A stretch of DNA of 64,000 nt, from the NCBI RefSeq assembly GCF_025685625.1, contig NZ_JAGSYI010000001.1, forward strand, positions 558,001 through 622,000, in the 5' to 3' direction. A model generated the notes under the pieces. That model saw nothing but the letters and a program-made list of their open reading frames with translations. It was not told the origin of the DNA and ran no database searches. Each line of letters begins with the position of its first letter. Position 1 is the stretch's first letter. This document shows positions 52,966-62,134 of the stretch, in pieces. The position numbers and the translations under genes were made by a program. The stretch is from Acidicapsa acidisoli. GTDB taxonomy: Bacteria; Acidobacteriota; Terriglobia; Terriglobales; Acidobacteriaceae.

Positions 52966-53769
52966 ATGGGAATGGCGAGGCTCAATCGCGTGCTGGCGTT
53001 CGCGCTCACCGCCGTTTTGGTAACAGCTCAGACTGCACCCTCCTCCCAGGAAATCGCTCCCCAGGTCCTTCCCACAGACGCACAGCGGTTGCTAGCCCTC
53101 GCCAACGAATCCCGCGTCGCCAACGGAGTAGCCCCACTCAAGTGGAATCCGGCATTGGCCGCCGCCGCGCTCCAACACTGCCGGCGCATGGCGGCCAAAG
53201 GAAACCTCAGCCACCAATTCGATGGAGAAGCCAGCCTTACCGACCGCGCCGGACAGGCCGGGGCATACTTCAGCACTGTCGAAGAAAACATTGCCGCCGG
53301 CTCCGCTCCCACCGATCCCCTCGAATTTCACGATGGCTGGCTGCACTCGCCCGGCCATCGCGCCAACCTGCTCAACCCAGCGGTAGACAGCGTGGGAATA
53401 GCTGTCGTCGTGAGCCACGCAATAACCTATGCCGTAGCCGACTACGCCCGTGCGGTGCCCGCGTTAACTCGCATAGAGGTCGAAACAGCCTTCGCTACGC
53501 TGTTGCGGGCAAAGGGTCTGTCCATCCTGAAAACCAGTCAGGATGCGCGCGCCTACTGCGCCTGGACTGAAGGAAGCCGTAGCCTTGCGTTTTACAACGT
53601 GCCCCGTTATCGCATGTTCTGGCAAAATCCCGATGTCACGCAACTTCCCCAGGAGCTGGTAAGTCAGCTTGCGACAGGACATTACCGCGAGGCTGCAATC
53701 GCGAGTTGTCCCCCGCACGACGTAGAAGGCGAGTTCACCGTCTATCGCGTCGCAGTTCTGCTCTACTGA
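52966..53769 (+). CDS. CAP-domain (SCP/PR-1-like) secreted protein
   Basis: 267 residues. A signal peptide (LAFALTAVLVTAQT) is followed by the CAP domain: LLALANESRVANGVAPLKWNPALAAAALQHCRRMA, GNLSHQFDG, EENIAAGSAPTDPLEFHDGWLHSPGHRANLLNP. The C-terminal third is less conserved. These domains bind lipids or act as divalent-cation proteins; the exact role is unknown. It starts 35 bp after the spermidine-synthase-like gene. Confidence 0.9.
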   Translation: MGMARLNRVLAFALTAVLVTAQTAPSSQEIAPQVLPTDAQRLLALANESRVANGVAPLKWNPALAAAALQHCRRMAAKGNLSHQFDGEASLTDRAGQAGAYFSTVEENIAAGSAPTDPLEFHDGWLHSPGHRANLLNPAVDSVGIAVVVSHAITYAVADYARAVPALTRIEVETAFATLLRAKGLSILKTSQDARAYCAWTEGSRSLAFYNVPRYRMFWQNPDVTQLPQELVSQLATGHYREAAIASCPPHDVEGEFTVYRVAVLLY

Positions 53770-53785
53770 CCACGCCTGCCCCGTT

Positions 53786-54571
53786 CTAAGTCAGCGCCCG
53801 ATCCAGATGCACATATCCGCCGTCCACAATCAGGTGTTGCCCGGTTGTGTGGCCCGACTGCGTGGGAGAAAGCAGAAACACCGTCGCCGCTGCGATCTCC
53901 GAAGACAGAGTCATCCTGTGCCCCAGCGGAATCTTGTCAGTAATCTCCTTGAGCTTCGCATCGGGATCACCTAGCGTCTGCAGCCAGCGGCTGTAAAGCG
54001 GCGTCATCACCTCGGCCGGGAGCACCGCATTCACGCGGATGTTATACGGCAGCAACTCCGCCGCCCACTCGCGGGTCAGCGCAAGCTGCGCGCCCTTTGA
54101 AGCCGCATAGCCGGACGTCCCGCCCTGCCCGGTGAGCGCGACCTTTGAGCTGATATTGACAATTGAGCCCTGCGATTTCTTAAGCGCAGGCAGCGCGTAA
54201 TGAGCCAGGGCGTAATAATGCGTCAGATTTTTGCCGAGGCTCTCCAGAAACCGCTCGACGCTGCCCGACTCCAGACCGCACCCGTCGTTGACTCCGGCAT
54301 TGTTCACCAGGCCATCGATTGCGCCATAGCTGGCCTCGATTTCGGCAATCACGTCCTTGCAACGTTGCGTATCCTCGAGATGCGCCTCGACGAGTTCGCA
54401 TTTGGCGTCCACAGCCTTCATCTCGGCCATGAAATCTTCAACGTTCTTGGACGGCCTGCTCAGCACCACAACCCTTGCGCCTTCCGCAAGACAGGCGCGC
54501 GAAATGCCCGCGCCGATCCCGGCCCCCCCGCCGGTGACAATAATGACTTTATCTTTCAATCCCAGATCCAT
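53786..54571 (-). CDS. SDR-family oxidoreductase (L-fucose dehydrogenase-like)
   Basis: 261 residues. The cofactor motif is TGGGAGIG (13-20), with NNAG (90-93) and the catalytic S142, Y155 and K159 (GTSGYAASKGA). The start MDLGLKDKVIIVTGG resembles L-fucose dehydrogenases, but that assignment is tentative; only the SDR class is certain. No sugar-catabolism genes are adjacent. Confidence 0.9.
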   Translation of the reverse strand: MDLGLKDKVIIVTGGGAGIGAGISRACLAEGARVVVLSRPSKNVEDFMAEMKAVDAKCELVEAHLEDTQRCKDVIAEIEASYGAIDGLVNNAGVNDGCGLESGSVERFLESLGKNLTHYYALAHYALPALKKSQGSIVNISSKVALTGQGGTSGYAASKGAQLALTREWAAELLPYNIRVNAVLPAEVMTPLYSRWLQTLGDPDAKLKEITDKIPLGHRMTLSSEIAAATVFLLSPTQSGHTTGQHLIVDGGYVHLDRALT

Positions 54572-54761
54572 CCGTCACTCTCTTTCGTAGCTTCCGCCGC
54601 AGAAGCCGGATTTTCCTGCCCAGTCCTTCACACCAGCACGAGCGCAAGTATAGCGCGCTGCTCCGGCAACCATCCCGGCTGCCGGAACGTCCTGCATCCG
54701 ATTGCCATCCAGCCGAATCCAAGGTAAACTGAGTAAATTGCAGGAAAGGTATCTTCACGTC

Positions 54762-54989
54762 ATGCCAAAGCAAGGAATTCACCCCGCTTACGGACCTACG
54801 CAGGTCCACTGCTCGTGCGGAAACACGTTCGAGACCCGTTCGACCCACAAGGGCAAGATCAGCTTGGAAATCTGCTCCAACTGCCACCCGTTCTTCACCG
54901 GCAAGCAGCGTCTGGTCGATACCGCGGGCCGCGTTGAGCGCTTCCGCCGCAAGTACGCCGAAAAGGCGACGCCTGCCGCGACCAAGTAA
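54762..54989 (+). CDS. rpmE: 50S ribosomal protein L31
   Basis: 75 residues from ATG 54762. It is the zinc-binding (C+) form: C17 and C19 (HCSCGN), C38 and C41 ([13 protein letters not shown]). The C-terminus is Arg-rich with an Ala/Thr tail. It binds the 5S region of the large subunit. A terminator follows. Confidence 0.97.
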   Translation: MPKQGIHPAYGPTQVHCSCGNTFETRSTHKGKISLEICSNCHPFFTGKQRLVDTAGRVERFRRKYAEKATPAATK

Positions 54990-55016
54990 CAGGCCAGCAG
55001 TCGGGCTTCTGATGAG

Positions 55017-55047
55017 GGCCTCCGCTGCGGCGGGGGCCTTGCTGTTT
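55017..55047 (+). terminator. rpmE terminator
   Basis: A GC-rich stem GGCCTCCGC (55017-55025) with GCGGGGGCC (55030-55038), followed by TTGCTGTTT. It sits 28 bp after the stop. Confidence 0.8.
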
Positions 55048-55093
55048 GCACGATAAATGAGCGGAATTCAATCGACGCTCAGAACCGAGACCC

Positions 55094-56329
55094 ATGGCCG
55101 GCAAAGGTTTCACCGTGAAGAAGGACTGGGACAACCCGATCACCCACGCCATGCCCGCCGAGGCGCGCGTGCCCGCCGGGTTGCGCATCGGGACCGTTGC
55201 GGTCGCTCCAGCCACGGTCCTCGCGCCCATGGTCGGCGTTACCGATACGGTCTTCCGCCGTTTCATTCGCAACGCCAGCCTCTTTTCCGCCCAGGCCCCT
55301 GAGGGAGCGACGGTCGAAACGGAAGTCACGAATCAGCAATCCGGCTGCGGATTGCTGATGACCGAATTCACCTCCGCCGACGGCCTCTCGCGCATGCGCG
55401 AATCGAAGCGCAAGCGCTATCTGACCTTCTACGACGACGAACACCCGATCGGCGCGCAGCTCTTCGGCTCCAACATTGAAACCCTCGCCGACGCTGCGCG
55501 CATCGTGCAGGACACCGGCTTCGACACCGTCGACCTCAACCTCGGCTGCCCCGCCAAGCGCGTTGTCGGGTGCAACGGAGGCTCGGGCCTGCTGCGCGAC
55601 CTGCCCAAGATCGGCGAAATCTTCCGCGCCATCCGCAAATCCGTCACGATTCCTTTCACTGTCAAGTTCCGCCTCGGCTGGAACGACAGCCAGATCGTTT
55701 GCGTTGAGCTAGCGAAAATGGCCGAGCAGGAAGGCCTTTGCGCCGTAGCCCTGCACGCCCGCACCCGCGAGCAGGGCTACACCGGCCAGGCCCGCTGGGA
55801 GTGGATCGCCGCCGTCAAACAGGCCGTCCAAATCCCGGTGATTGGTAACGGTGACATCCGCACTCCAGAGGACGCAGCCGCGATGGTCGCACAGACCAAC
55901 TGCGACGCCGTCATGATCGGCCGCGCCGCGCCGTCGAACCCCTGGATCTTCCGCCAGATCGCCGAATACACCGCATCCGGCAGCTACACACGCCCGACCG
56001 AAGCCGACCGTTACCGCATGATCCGCACCTACTTCCAGATGCTGATAGACGATGCCGAGGCCAGCCAGTCTCTGCCGCGCGACGCCCGCCACGGCGAAAC
56101 CGCGGGCAAGATGAAGCAGTTCGCCTCCTGGTTCACCCACGGAGTCGCGGGCGGCAGCAAGCTCCGCCAGCAGATCTTCCAGTCGAAGACCGGTGCGGCA
56201 GTGCTCGAAGCGGTAGATGCCTTCTTCGAAGCGCGCCTCAATGCGAACAGCACTGAAGCACAGACGCCGAACTCTGAGCAAGACGGCGCGGAAACCTTCC
56301 CTGAAGAAGCACTTGTCTGCGGAGACTGA
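55094..56329 (+). CDS. dusB: tRNA-dihydrouridine synthase (Dus family)
   Basis: 411 residues, somewhat longer than the usual 320-340, with a C-terminal acidic tail (NSEQDGAETFPEE). The FMN barrel shows LAPMVGVTDTVFRRF, the catalytic C152 in VDLNLGCPAKRVVGCNGGSGLL, KFRLGWND, HARTREQGYTG and IPVIGNGDI. It reduces U to dihydrouridine in tRNA D-loops. The subfamily (B) is a reasonable guess. Confidence 0.9.
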   Translation: MAGKGFTVKKDWDNPITHAMPAEARVPAGLRIGTVAVAPATVLAPMVGVTDTVFRRFIRNASLFSAQAPEGATVETEVTNQQSGCGLLMTEFTSADGLSRMRESKRKRYLTFYDDEHPIGAQLFGSNIETLADAARIVQDTGFDTVDLNLGCPAKRVVGCNGGSGLLRDLPKIGEIFRAIRKSVTIPFTVKFRLGWNDSQIVCVELAKMAEQEGLCAVALHARTREQGYTGQARWEWIAAVKQAVQIPVIGNGDIRTPEDAAAMVAQTNCDAVMIGRAAPSNPWIFRQIAEYTASGSYTRPTEADRYRMIRTYFQMLIDDAEASQSLPRDARHGETAGKMKQFASWFTHGVAGGSKLRQQIFQSKTGAAVLEAVDAFFEARLNANSTEAQTPNSEQDGAETFPEEALVCGD

Positions 56330-56548
56330 CGAGCAATATCAATAGTTTAGCCGTCAAGTCTAGGATGTAAGAAGTACAGCCCGCGCGAGTGTTGCGACCA
56401 CAAATCCAGCGGTTTGCGCGGAAATAACTATAATTTTTCTAAACTGATGGTGCAACGGACGGTTGCCGATATGCACCTTAACAATGAAATTATTGCCTTC
56501 CATCGGAAGCCGTGTTAACTTTCCCGGCAAAGGCAAACAGGAGAAACC

Positions 56549-56749
56549 ATGGCATTGGAAAATTCAGCCCTGCCGCCTCAGACTGAGGATACTCTCAGAC
56601 TGATCGAAACTCACCGTCAACTGACGGGATTCAATGGCTTTGCGTTTGCACAAGAACAGGACACCTATAGCCTCGCACAGCCGTCCCCCTTTCGATTTGT
56701 GCCAACAGTGGCTTCGAATGGCGCGGCTACGCTCATGCAAGGAGAGTAA
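56549..56749 (+). CDS. 66-residue protein directly upstream of an SDH-type protease
   Basis: Starts at ATG 56549 with CAGGAG upstream; 66 residues (MALENSALPPQTEDTLRLIE..). No family is recognised. The TAA stop is directly followed by the next gene's TTG in the same frame, and AAGGAG at 56739-56744, within its last codons, serves that start. It is probably coupled to and works with the protease. Confidence 0.65.
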   Translation: MALENSALPPQTEDTLRLIETHRQLTGFNGFAFAQEQDTYSLAQPSPFRFVPTVASNGAATLMQGE

Positions 56750-57688
56750 TTGCCCAACTGGAACGATGTTTTCAAGGCAATTCAGAACTCGGTTAAGAAT
56801 GGTGCCCCGGATGCCGTAGACACCTACCGACATAAGGCCCTAAAAAGATTATTTGACCATACCCAGCGGAACATCATTGCTTATTACTCCGGCTGGCTTT
56901 CCAAGCCAGGTGTTCAACTTCTTGGTATCAACGACGAAGACATGAACGGATTCATGAACGCCGTTCATGGTCTCGATAAAACGAAGGGTGTCGATCTAAT
57001 ACTTCACACGCCTGGCGGAAGCATTGCGAGTGCGGAGTCAATCGTCAATTATCTCCATCTGATGTTCCAGAAGAATATGAGGGTAATTGTTCCGCAAGTG
57101 GCAATGTCGGCCGGAACGATGATAGCGTGTTCATCGAAAGAGATCATCCTTGGGAAGCAGTCAAGCTTGGGCCCCATCGATCCTCAAATACGCGACTTGG
57201 CTGCACAGGGCGTACTCAACGAATTCAAAAAGGCTGTTGAGGAGATAAAAAAGGACCCGGATGCCATTCACGTTTGGCGCTGCATCCTCCAGCAATACCA
57301 TCCAACCTTTCTTGGGCAGTGCCAGCAAGCGATAGATTGGACAAAAGCGTTCGTCGCCGACCAGTTGCGCCAGGTGATGTTTGAGGGCGACCCAGACGCA
57401 ATACTCAAATCAAAACAAATCGTCGAAGCGTTGAGCGATGCCGACGAACACAAATCGCATGAACGGCATATCCCAATCGCTAAATGTAGGGATCTTGGCC
57501 TTAAAGTCGTCGCGCTAGAAGACGACAACGAATTGCAGGAACTGGTCCTAACCGTTCACCACTGCTACATGTTTGTGCTAACAAACACTGGAACATTCAA
57601 AATCATAGAAAATCATAAGGGCTCTGCTTTTGCAAAGCAGCAAATGCAATTCCAACTGCCGATGCAGGGAGCGCCACAAAAGCGGTAA
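56750..57688 (+). CDS. SDH/ClpP-class serine protease-like protein
   Basis: 312 residues from TTG 56750; AAGGAG lies 5 bases before. The ClpP/SppA-like fold is clear: LILHTPGGSIASAESIVNYLHLMFQKN, VIVPQVAMSAGTMIACSSKEIILGKQSSLGPIDPQ, with S120 the likely nucleophile. This matches the serine dehydrogenase-proteinase (SDH) group, of unclear physiological role. It probably works on membrane or surface peptides. The following gene is not in its operon. Confidence 0.85.
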   Translation: MPNWNDVFKAIQNSVKNGAPDAVDTYRHKALKRLFDHTQRNIIAYYSGWLSKPGVQLLGINDEDMNGFMNAVHGLDKTKGVDLILHTPGGSIASAESIVNYLHLMFQKNMRVIVPQVAMSAGTMIACSSKEIILGKQSSLGPIDPQIRDLAAQGVLNEFKKAVEEIKKDPDAIHVWRCILQQYHPTFLGQCQQAIDWTKAFVADQLRQVMFEGDPDAILKSKQIVEALSDADEHKSHERHIPIAKCRDLGLKVVALEDDNELQELVLTVHHCYMFVLTNTGTFKIIENHKGSAFAKQQMQFQLPMQGAPQKR

Positions 57689-57771
57689 ACGGGGATGCCC
57701 GCTCATCATTCTTGCGGTAAACTTCACGCTGACCTCGGAATCACGGCCAATCCCGTCTGGAGGACAGCTTT

Positions 57772-58305
57772 ATGAAGAGAAACCTTATCCAAACAATCTT
57801 GCTGGCGTTTTTGTTGAACGCCCCCGCGATCTTTGCTCAGAAGATGCCGGAAGGGATCTGGGAGGGATACGACGGCGAGTGGACCCACGTTTCTCAGCAA
57901 CTGATTGCGTTGGCCGAGGCTACGCCTGCCGACAAATTTGCATGGCGGCCTGCGCCGGGAGTCCGCTCCACCAGCGAAGTGTACATGCACATCGTCGACG
58001 CGAATTTCTATCTCCTGAGCGTTACCGGCCCCAAGATGCCCGCAGACCTGAAAGAGGGCATGGATACAAAGGTCACCTCAAAGGCCGAGGTGATTTCGTG
58101 GCTCAAACGCTCGCTGGATGCCGTGAAACAAGCCCACTTAGCCGCAAAACCCAGCGATCTTGCGCGAAAAGTCCACATCGAAGACAGGGATGCAACCGTC
58201 GATGGCATCTATCTCCGCATCATCATCCACGCCAACGAACACATGGGCCAGCTAGTCGCCTACGCGCGCATGACCGGCGTCGTCCCACCCTGGTCGAAGA
58301 GCTGA
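57772..58305 (+). CDS. secreted DinB-family protein
   Basis: 177 residues. GGAGGACAGC precedes ATG 57772. The signal peptide ends at IFAQ. The DinB four-helix fold follows: GEWTHVSQQLIALAEATPADKFAWRPAPGVRSTSEVYMHIVDAN and IIIHANEHMGQLVAYARM, where His residues would bind a metal. The export is unusual for DinB proteins but frequent in Acidobacteria. The substrate is unknown. Confidence 0.88.
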   Translation: MKRNLIQTILLAFLLNAPAIFAQKMPEGIWEGYDGEWTHVSQQLIALAEATPADKFAWRPAPGVRSTSEVYMHIVDANFYLLSVTGPKMPADLKEGMDTKVTSKAEVISWLKRSLDAVKQAHLAAKPSDLARKVHIEDRDATVDGIYLRIIIHANEHMGQLVAYARMTGVVPPWSKS

Positions 58306-58316
58306 CCTCCAACTTG

Positions 58317-59096
58317 TTATTTCACCAGCTCCGAGACAACTTCAATCTCCTGCTTACGCGTGCCGCCGGGCAGATCGAGTGATCCGAGCACAACGGGCTT
58401 GCCCGGCTCCAGGGTCGTCGTCGCCTCAAGCTGAGTCTGGTGAATCATCGGGTCTTGTGCACCTATGCCGGACTTCTCCTCTGCAAGGCTCGATTGCTCT
58501 ACTTTAGAGCGCAATCTCACACCATCGCCATACCCATCCAGAGTTGCCTCGATTCCCAGACCCACGTCGAGATATTGCACCTGCGAATTAGAGGTGGTGG
58601 TTCCGGTATCGTAGCTCCCAGTCATAATCGGCACACGGCTTCCTTGCTTGAAAGCGGACTTATCTCCCGAAGAGACAACCAGAACATAGTGTTCAACTCC
58701 GGTACGTTTGCCGTTGTCTGTATCTGCGATCGTGTAAGTAAGTCGATAGATTTTCTTCGGGCGATCGAGATCCGCAACGATCTTCCTCGCCAGCGCTATA
58801 TCTTCGGGAGATGCCCATAACGAGATGGCGCGCTGCGACATTATCCCGTAGATCTTGGTCCGGGGCAGCATATTGCGCAGGTTGGTTTGAATATCCTGCA
58901 GATCGTTATCGCGCGTAACATACGTGAGAAAAATTGTTCCGTAGGTGCTGGATGCAGCTTTTGCATCGGCAGCCTTACCCTCGGCAGGCTCAGTCTGTGC
59001 CCCGGCAGTTAGCGCAAAGAGCATGAATGCGAAGCCGGCGAGCATCGCAGAAAAATTCATCCAATGACTTAGAGTTGCGTCCTTCTTCAAAATCAT
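58317..59096 (-). CDS. secretin-like periplasmic protein
   Basis: 259 residues. An N-terminal signal anchor (FAFMLFALTAGAQ) is followed by a short secretin/STN-like domain: YVTRDNDLQDIQTNLRNMLPRTKIYGIMSQRAISLWASPEDIALARKIVADLDRPKKIY. The rest is a beta-rich part like the secretin core (VPIMTGSYDTGTTTSNSQVQYLDVGLGIEATLD). It is too short for a full secretin and may be a co-factor of type II or III secretion. Confidence 0.75.
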   Translation of the reverse strand: MILKKDATLSHWMNFSAMLAGFAFMLFALTAGAQTEPAEGKAADAKAASSTYGTIFLTYVTRDNDLQDIQTNLRNMLPRTKIYGIMSQRAISLWASPEDIALARKIVADLDRPKKIYRLTYTIADTDNGKRTGVEHYVLVVSSGDKSAFKQGSRVPIMTGSYDTGTTTSNSQVQYLDVGLGIEATLDGYGDGVRLRSKVEQSSLAEEKSGIGAQDPMIHQTQLEATTTLEPGKPVVLGSLDLPGGTRKQEIEVVSELVK

Positions 59097-59350
59097 CTCT
59101 ATTCCTCCAAGTTAGCCATCAGAAGAACGCCAAGGTACGCTGCGAGATTGCTGCTTTGAGTTGTCAATTGTTTGGGTTCTTCTAGCGAAAATGACGCGCT
59201 CGATAAACTTCCGCTCAATAATAATTCCGATTTCTTACGAACCGAAGTGCAGCCAGCTATCGCCAGTTCTGTGCTAATCTCCGATTCAAAGGCCCGCATC
59301 TGTCCACCCGGCTCTCGGTTCACGGTTCAGGCGGAAGGAGAACCCAATCT

Positions 59351-60502
59351 ATGCGATCCTTCTATCTCTGTTTATCGGTCATGGGTTTATCCGTTCTGGC
59401 GCTCTCCTGTATCTCAACCAGAACAGCGCTTGCCGCGTCTCACCCAGCAACCAATACCCCGGCCAGCAGGGCCACCACGCAAACCTGGGACAAGACCGCA
59501 GCCGCCAGATACCTCGACAGCCGCCAGATCTGGTGGCAGGACTGGCCTCACGCACAAAAGGATCACGGCACGGTCTGCGTCTCCTGCCACACCCAGGTTC
59601 CGTATGCGCTGGCGCGCCCAGCCTTGCGCGGACCGCTCGGCGAAACCAAAATCTCCGATCCCGAGCGGGCCATGCTCGACAGCGTGATCAAGCGCGTCAA
59701 TCTAGGCAACGAAGCCGAAACCTTCTACTCCGACGCAGTGCACGGCCCTGGCAAAACCAAGGAAGCCCGCAACGCCGAGGCGGTCAACAATGCGCTGATT
59801 CTTGTCTCCTACGATGCCCGTTCCGGCCACTTGCAGCCTGTCACGCGCAAGGCATTTGAAGCCATGTGGTCCACGCAGGAACAAACCGGCGACACTGCCG
59901 GAGCGTGGATCTGGCAAAACTTCCACTTTTCACCGTGGGAAGCGCCCGAAAGCGAATATTACGGCGCAGCCATGGCAGCCGTCGCCGTCGGCATCGCACC
60001 GGACGGCTATCGCGACGACCCGAAAATTCAGGGCAATCTGACGCTTCTGCGCGGCTATCTGCGTCGAGAAGCGCCGAGCCAGCCACTCCTGAACCGAATC
60101 GCCCTGCTCTGGGCTTCCTCCAAACTCTCAGGGCTGATGACAGGTCCAGAGCGCGAAGCCCTGGCCAAAGAACTCGAATCAAAGCAACACCCCGAGGGCG
60201 GCTGGAGCCTGACTGACCTCGGGCAAGGCACATGGAAGCGCCGCGACGATACCCCATTTGATTTGCGCAGCGACGGCTATGCCACCGGCATCATCGTTCT
60301 GGCTCTGGAAGAAAACGGCCTCGGCAAGATTCCGGAAGCACACAAAGGTTTAGCATGGATTCTCGCCAACCAGGACAAGGCCGAAGGCCTCTGGCCCGCG
60401 TGGTCTGTCAACAAAAAGCGCGCCCCGGAATCGGACGCGGGCAAATTCATGAGCGATGCCGCGACGGGTTTCTCGGTACTGGCGCTGGAAAACAGCCACT
60501 GA
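59351..60502 (+). CDS. secreted toroid-fold protein with a CxxCH motif
   Basis: 383 residues. A signal peptide, then one haem-like CVSCH motif (C76-C79-H80) in a region read as KDHGTVCVSCHTQVPYALAR. The remaining 300 residues look like an alpha/alpha toroid (squalene-cyclase-like): repeated helices with QHPEGGWSLTDLGQGTW and DLRSDGYATGIIVLALEENG. Only one binding motif is present, so haem attachment is uncertain. Its function is unknown. Confidence 0.7.
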   Translation: MRSFYLCLSVMGLSVLALSCISTRTALAASHPATNTPASRATTQTWDKTAAARYLDSRQIWWQDWPHAQKDHGTVCVSCHTQVPYALARPALRGPLGETKISDPERAMLDSVIKRVNLGNEAETFYSDAVHGPGKTKEARNAEAVNNALILVSYDARSGHLQPVTRKAFEAMWSTQEQTGDTAGAWIWQNFHFSPWEAPESEYYGAAMAAVAVGIAPDGYRDDPKIQGNLTLLRGYLRREAPSQPLLNRIALLWASSKLSGLMTGPEREALAKELESKQHPEGGWSLTDLGQGTWKRRDDTPFDLRSDGYATGIIVLALEENGLGKIPEAHKGLAWILANQDKAEGLWPAWSVNKKRAPESDAGKFMSDAATGFSVLALENSH

Positions 60503-60518
60503 CTGCGATTGCGAGCCG

Positions 60519-62126
60519 TCAGCCTTCGCTTCGCTTGCGGAAGACCACGCGCAAATCCCTCCTCCAGTGCTCACCGACGGCGATCAACTCCCACTCAACC
60601 TGCGGCGAAAGATAGCGCAGAACCGTTTCGTTCGAGGGATGAATCCGCAGAGCCGGAGCCAGCAGCAGCAATTTAGGATCACTGAGAGAAATCTCCGCGC
60701 CGGCAAAATACCCATGCCGCTCGAATGCCCCAATCTCCTTGTTCCTCGTCACTTGCCGCTGAGCATTGAGCGCCCTCACGCGAATCCAGTAGTCCAACCC
60801 TTGCAGCGGCAGATGCATATCCTCGTCGGCCTTGACTTCCAGCACCACCAGCCGTCCGCCCCGATCCAAAGTTAACAAATCCAGCATCCCGCGTTCGCCG
60901 CTGCCAATCGCCGGCACCTGCGAATAAAGAAAATCGCCGCGCAATCCTGGGAAGAACTCTTCCAGACTGATGCGCAGCCGCGACTCCAGCCATCTCTCCG
61001 GCTGCAATCGAAAGAGTGGGTCGGCGTGTTCTCCGTCTGGCTGACGGCTCAGAAACAATCGCTCAAGCAATTCGCAGCAGAGCGGTTCCGTCTCGTCATT
61101 CAGTGCTGTTTCACTCGCTCCCGCGCCGAACGTAATCTCCTGTTCACGGCTAAAAGAGTGCGCTGAAGCTCCTGTACGCACCCGGGCAAACTCAAGACCA
61201 TGCAACAGTAGCCCGACCTCAGCGGCTGTCCGCGCCCGCAACTCAACCCGTGCTCGCGCCGCCTCAGGAACAAGCGCCATCACGCGCGCAATGCCCGCCT
61301 CGGCACGCTCAAGCGCGGCGGGAATGTCAAAGGCATGTACGAGCCGCGACTCCACATTGCCGATATCGCGGAAGTCGACCTCTACCAGTTCCTCCGACCG
61401 CTCATCCAGCGTGAATAGCTGAAAGCAGGCCGCATCATGATTCAGCCAGACCATGCGCTCAGCGGTCGTCTGCGCCTCACCATAGGGCACAACCACTTTC
61501 AGCCCGCCGTAGTGCCTGCTTCCATGACGTTTCTGGAGCGACTGTTCCCGGCAGAAGTTCAGCCAGAGCAGACCGAGGGTAAGCACCCCGTCCACCATCG
61601 CCGACGACTCATCCGCGCCAACGCCAATGACCGCCTCGGCCGCAGTTCCTCGCAGCAGATGTCCGCGAACATACGCTGGCCCGAAGCTGTGTTCCAAATC
61701 CGTGGCCGCCCGAAACCCATCCGGCTTCCATTCCGGAAACGCCCGCAGCAAAACTCTCTCCAACCGGCGAAGATACTGGCGGCGGCTTGCATCCCGCGCC
61801 GTCGGAGTGCGCCGGTCGGCATTCGGCACCACTTCCAGCGCCACTGGCTTCGGCGCGCCCATGCGCCGCGTCATCATGCGCAGGCATCCCGCGCGACGCT
61901 GCACGCTCACCACCGAGCGGACAAGATTTCGCTCCTCGCTCCAGAGTTGCAGCACACACCGGCCATGCGACTCCGCCACCGAATAGCGAGCCGTACGCAT
62001 GTCAAACAGCACTCGTCCGTCTTCCAGAATCGCAGCAGCAGGATGCTCTACGACGTACGCTTCCACCATCGCGGCCAAAGCAGCAGGGGTTGCCGCATCC
62101 GCCCCGCCGGGTGTTGTCACGGGCAT
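60519..62126 (-). CDS. hypothetical protein with a PD-(D/E)XK nuclease-like C-terminus
   Basis: 535 residues. The first 400 residues are unrecognised. The C-terminus has D416 (MLDLLTLD) and E430-V-K432 (RLVVLEVKADEDMHLPLQGLDYW), the D..ExK pattern and downstream Q/W of PD-(D/E)XK nucleases. It could be a DNA-repair or restriction-type nuclease, or an inactive relative. It ends 8 bp after the DinB gene on the same strand, so the pair is one operon. Confidence 0.7.
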   Translation of the reverse strand: MPVTTPGGADAATPAALAAMVEAYVVEHPAAAILEDGRVLFDMRTARYSVAESHGRCVLQLWSEERNLVRSVVSVQRRAGCLRMMTRRMGAPKPVALEVVPNADRRTPTARDASRRQYLRRLERVLLRAFPEWKPDGFRAATDLEHSFGPAYVRGHLLRGTAAEAVIGVGADESSAMVDGVLTLGLLWLNFCREQSLQKRHGSRHYGGLKVVVPYGEAQTTAERMVWLNHDAACFQLFTLDERSEELVEVDFRDIGNVESRLVHAFDIPAALERAEAGIARVMALVPEAARARVELRARTAAEVGLLLHGLEFARVRTGASAHSFSREQEITFGAGASETALNDETEPLCCELLERLFLSRQPDGEHADPLFRLQPERWLESRLRISLEEFFPGLRGDFLYSQVPAIGSGERGMLDLLTLDRGGRLVVLEVKADEDMHLPLQGLDYWIRVRALNAQRQVTRNKEIGAFERHGYFAGAEISLSDPKLLLLAPALRIHPSNETVLRYLSPQVEWELIAVGEHWRRDLRVVFRKRSEG

Positions 62127-62134
62127 GAAATGCT

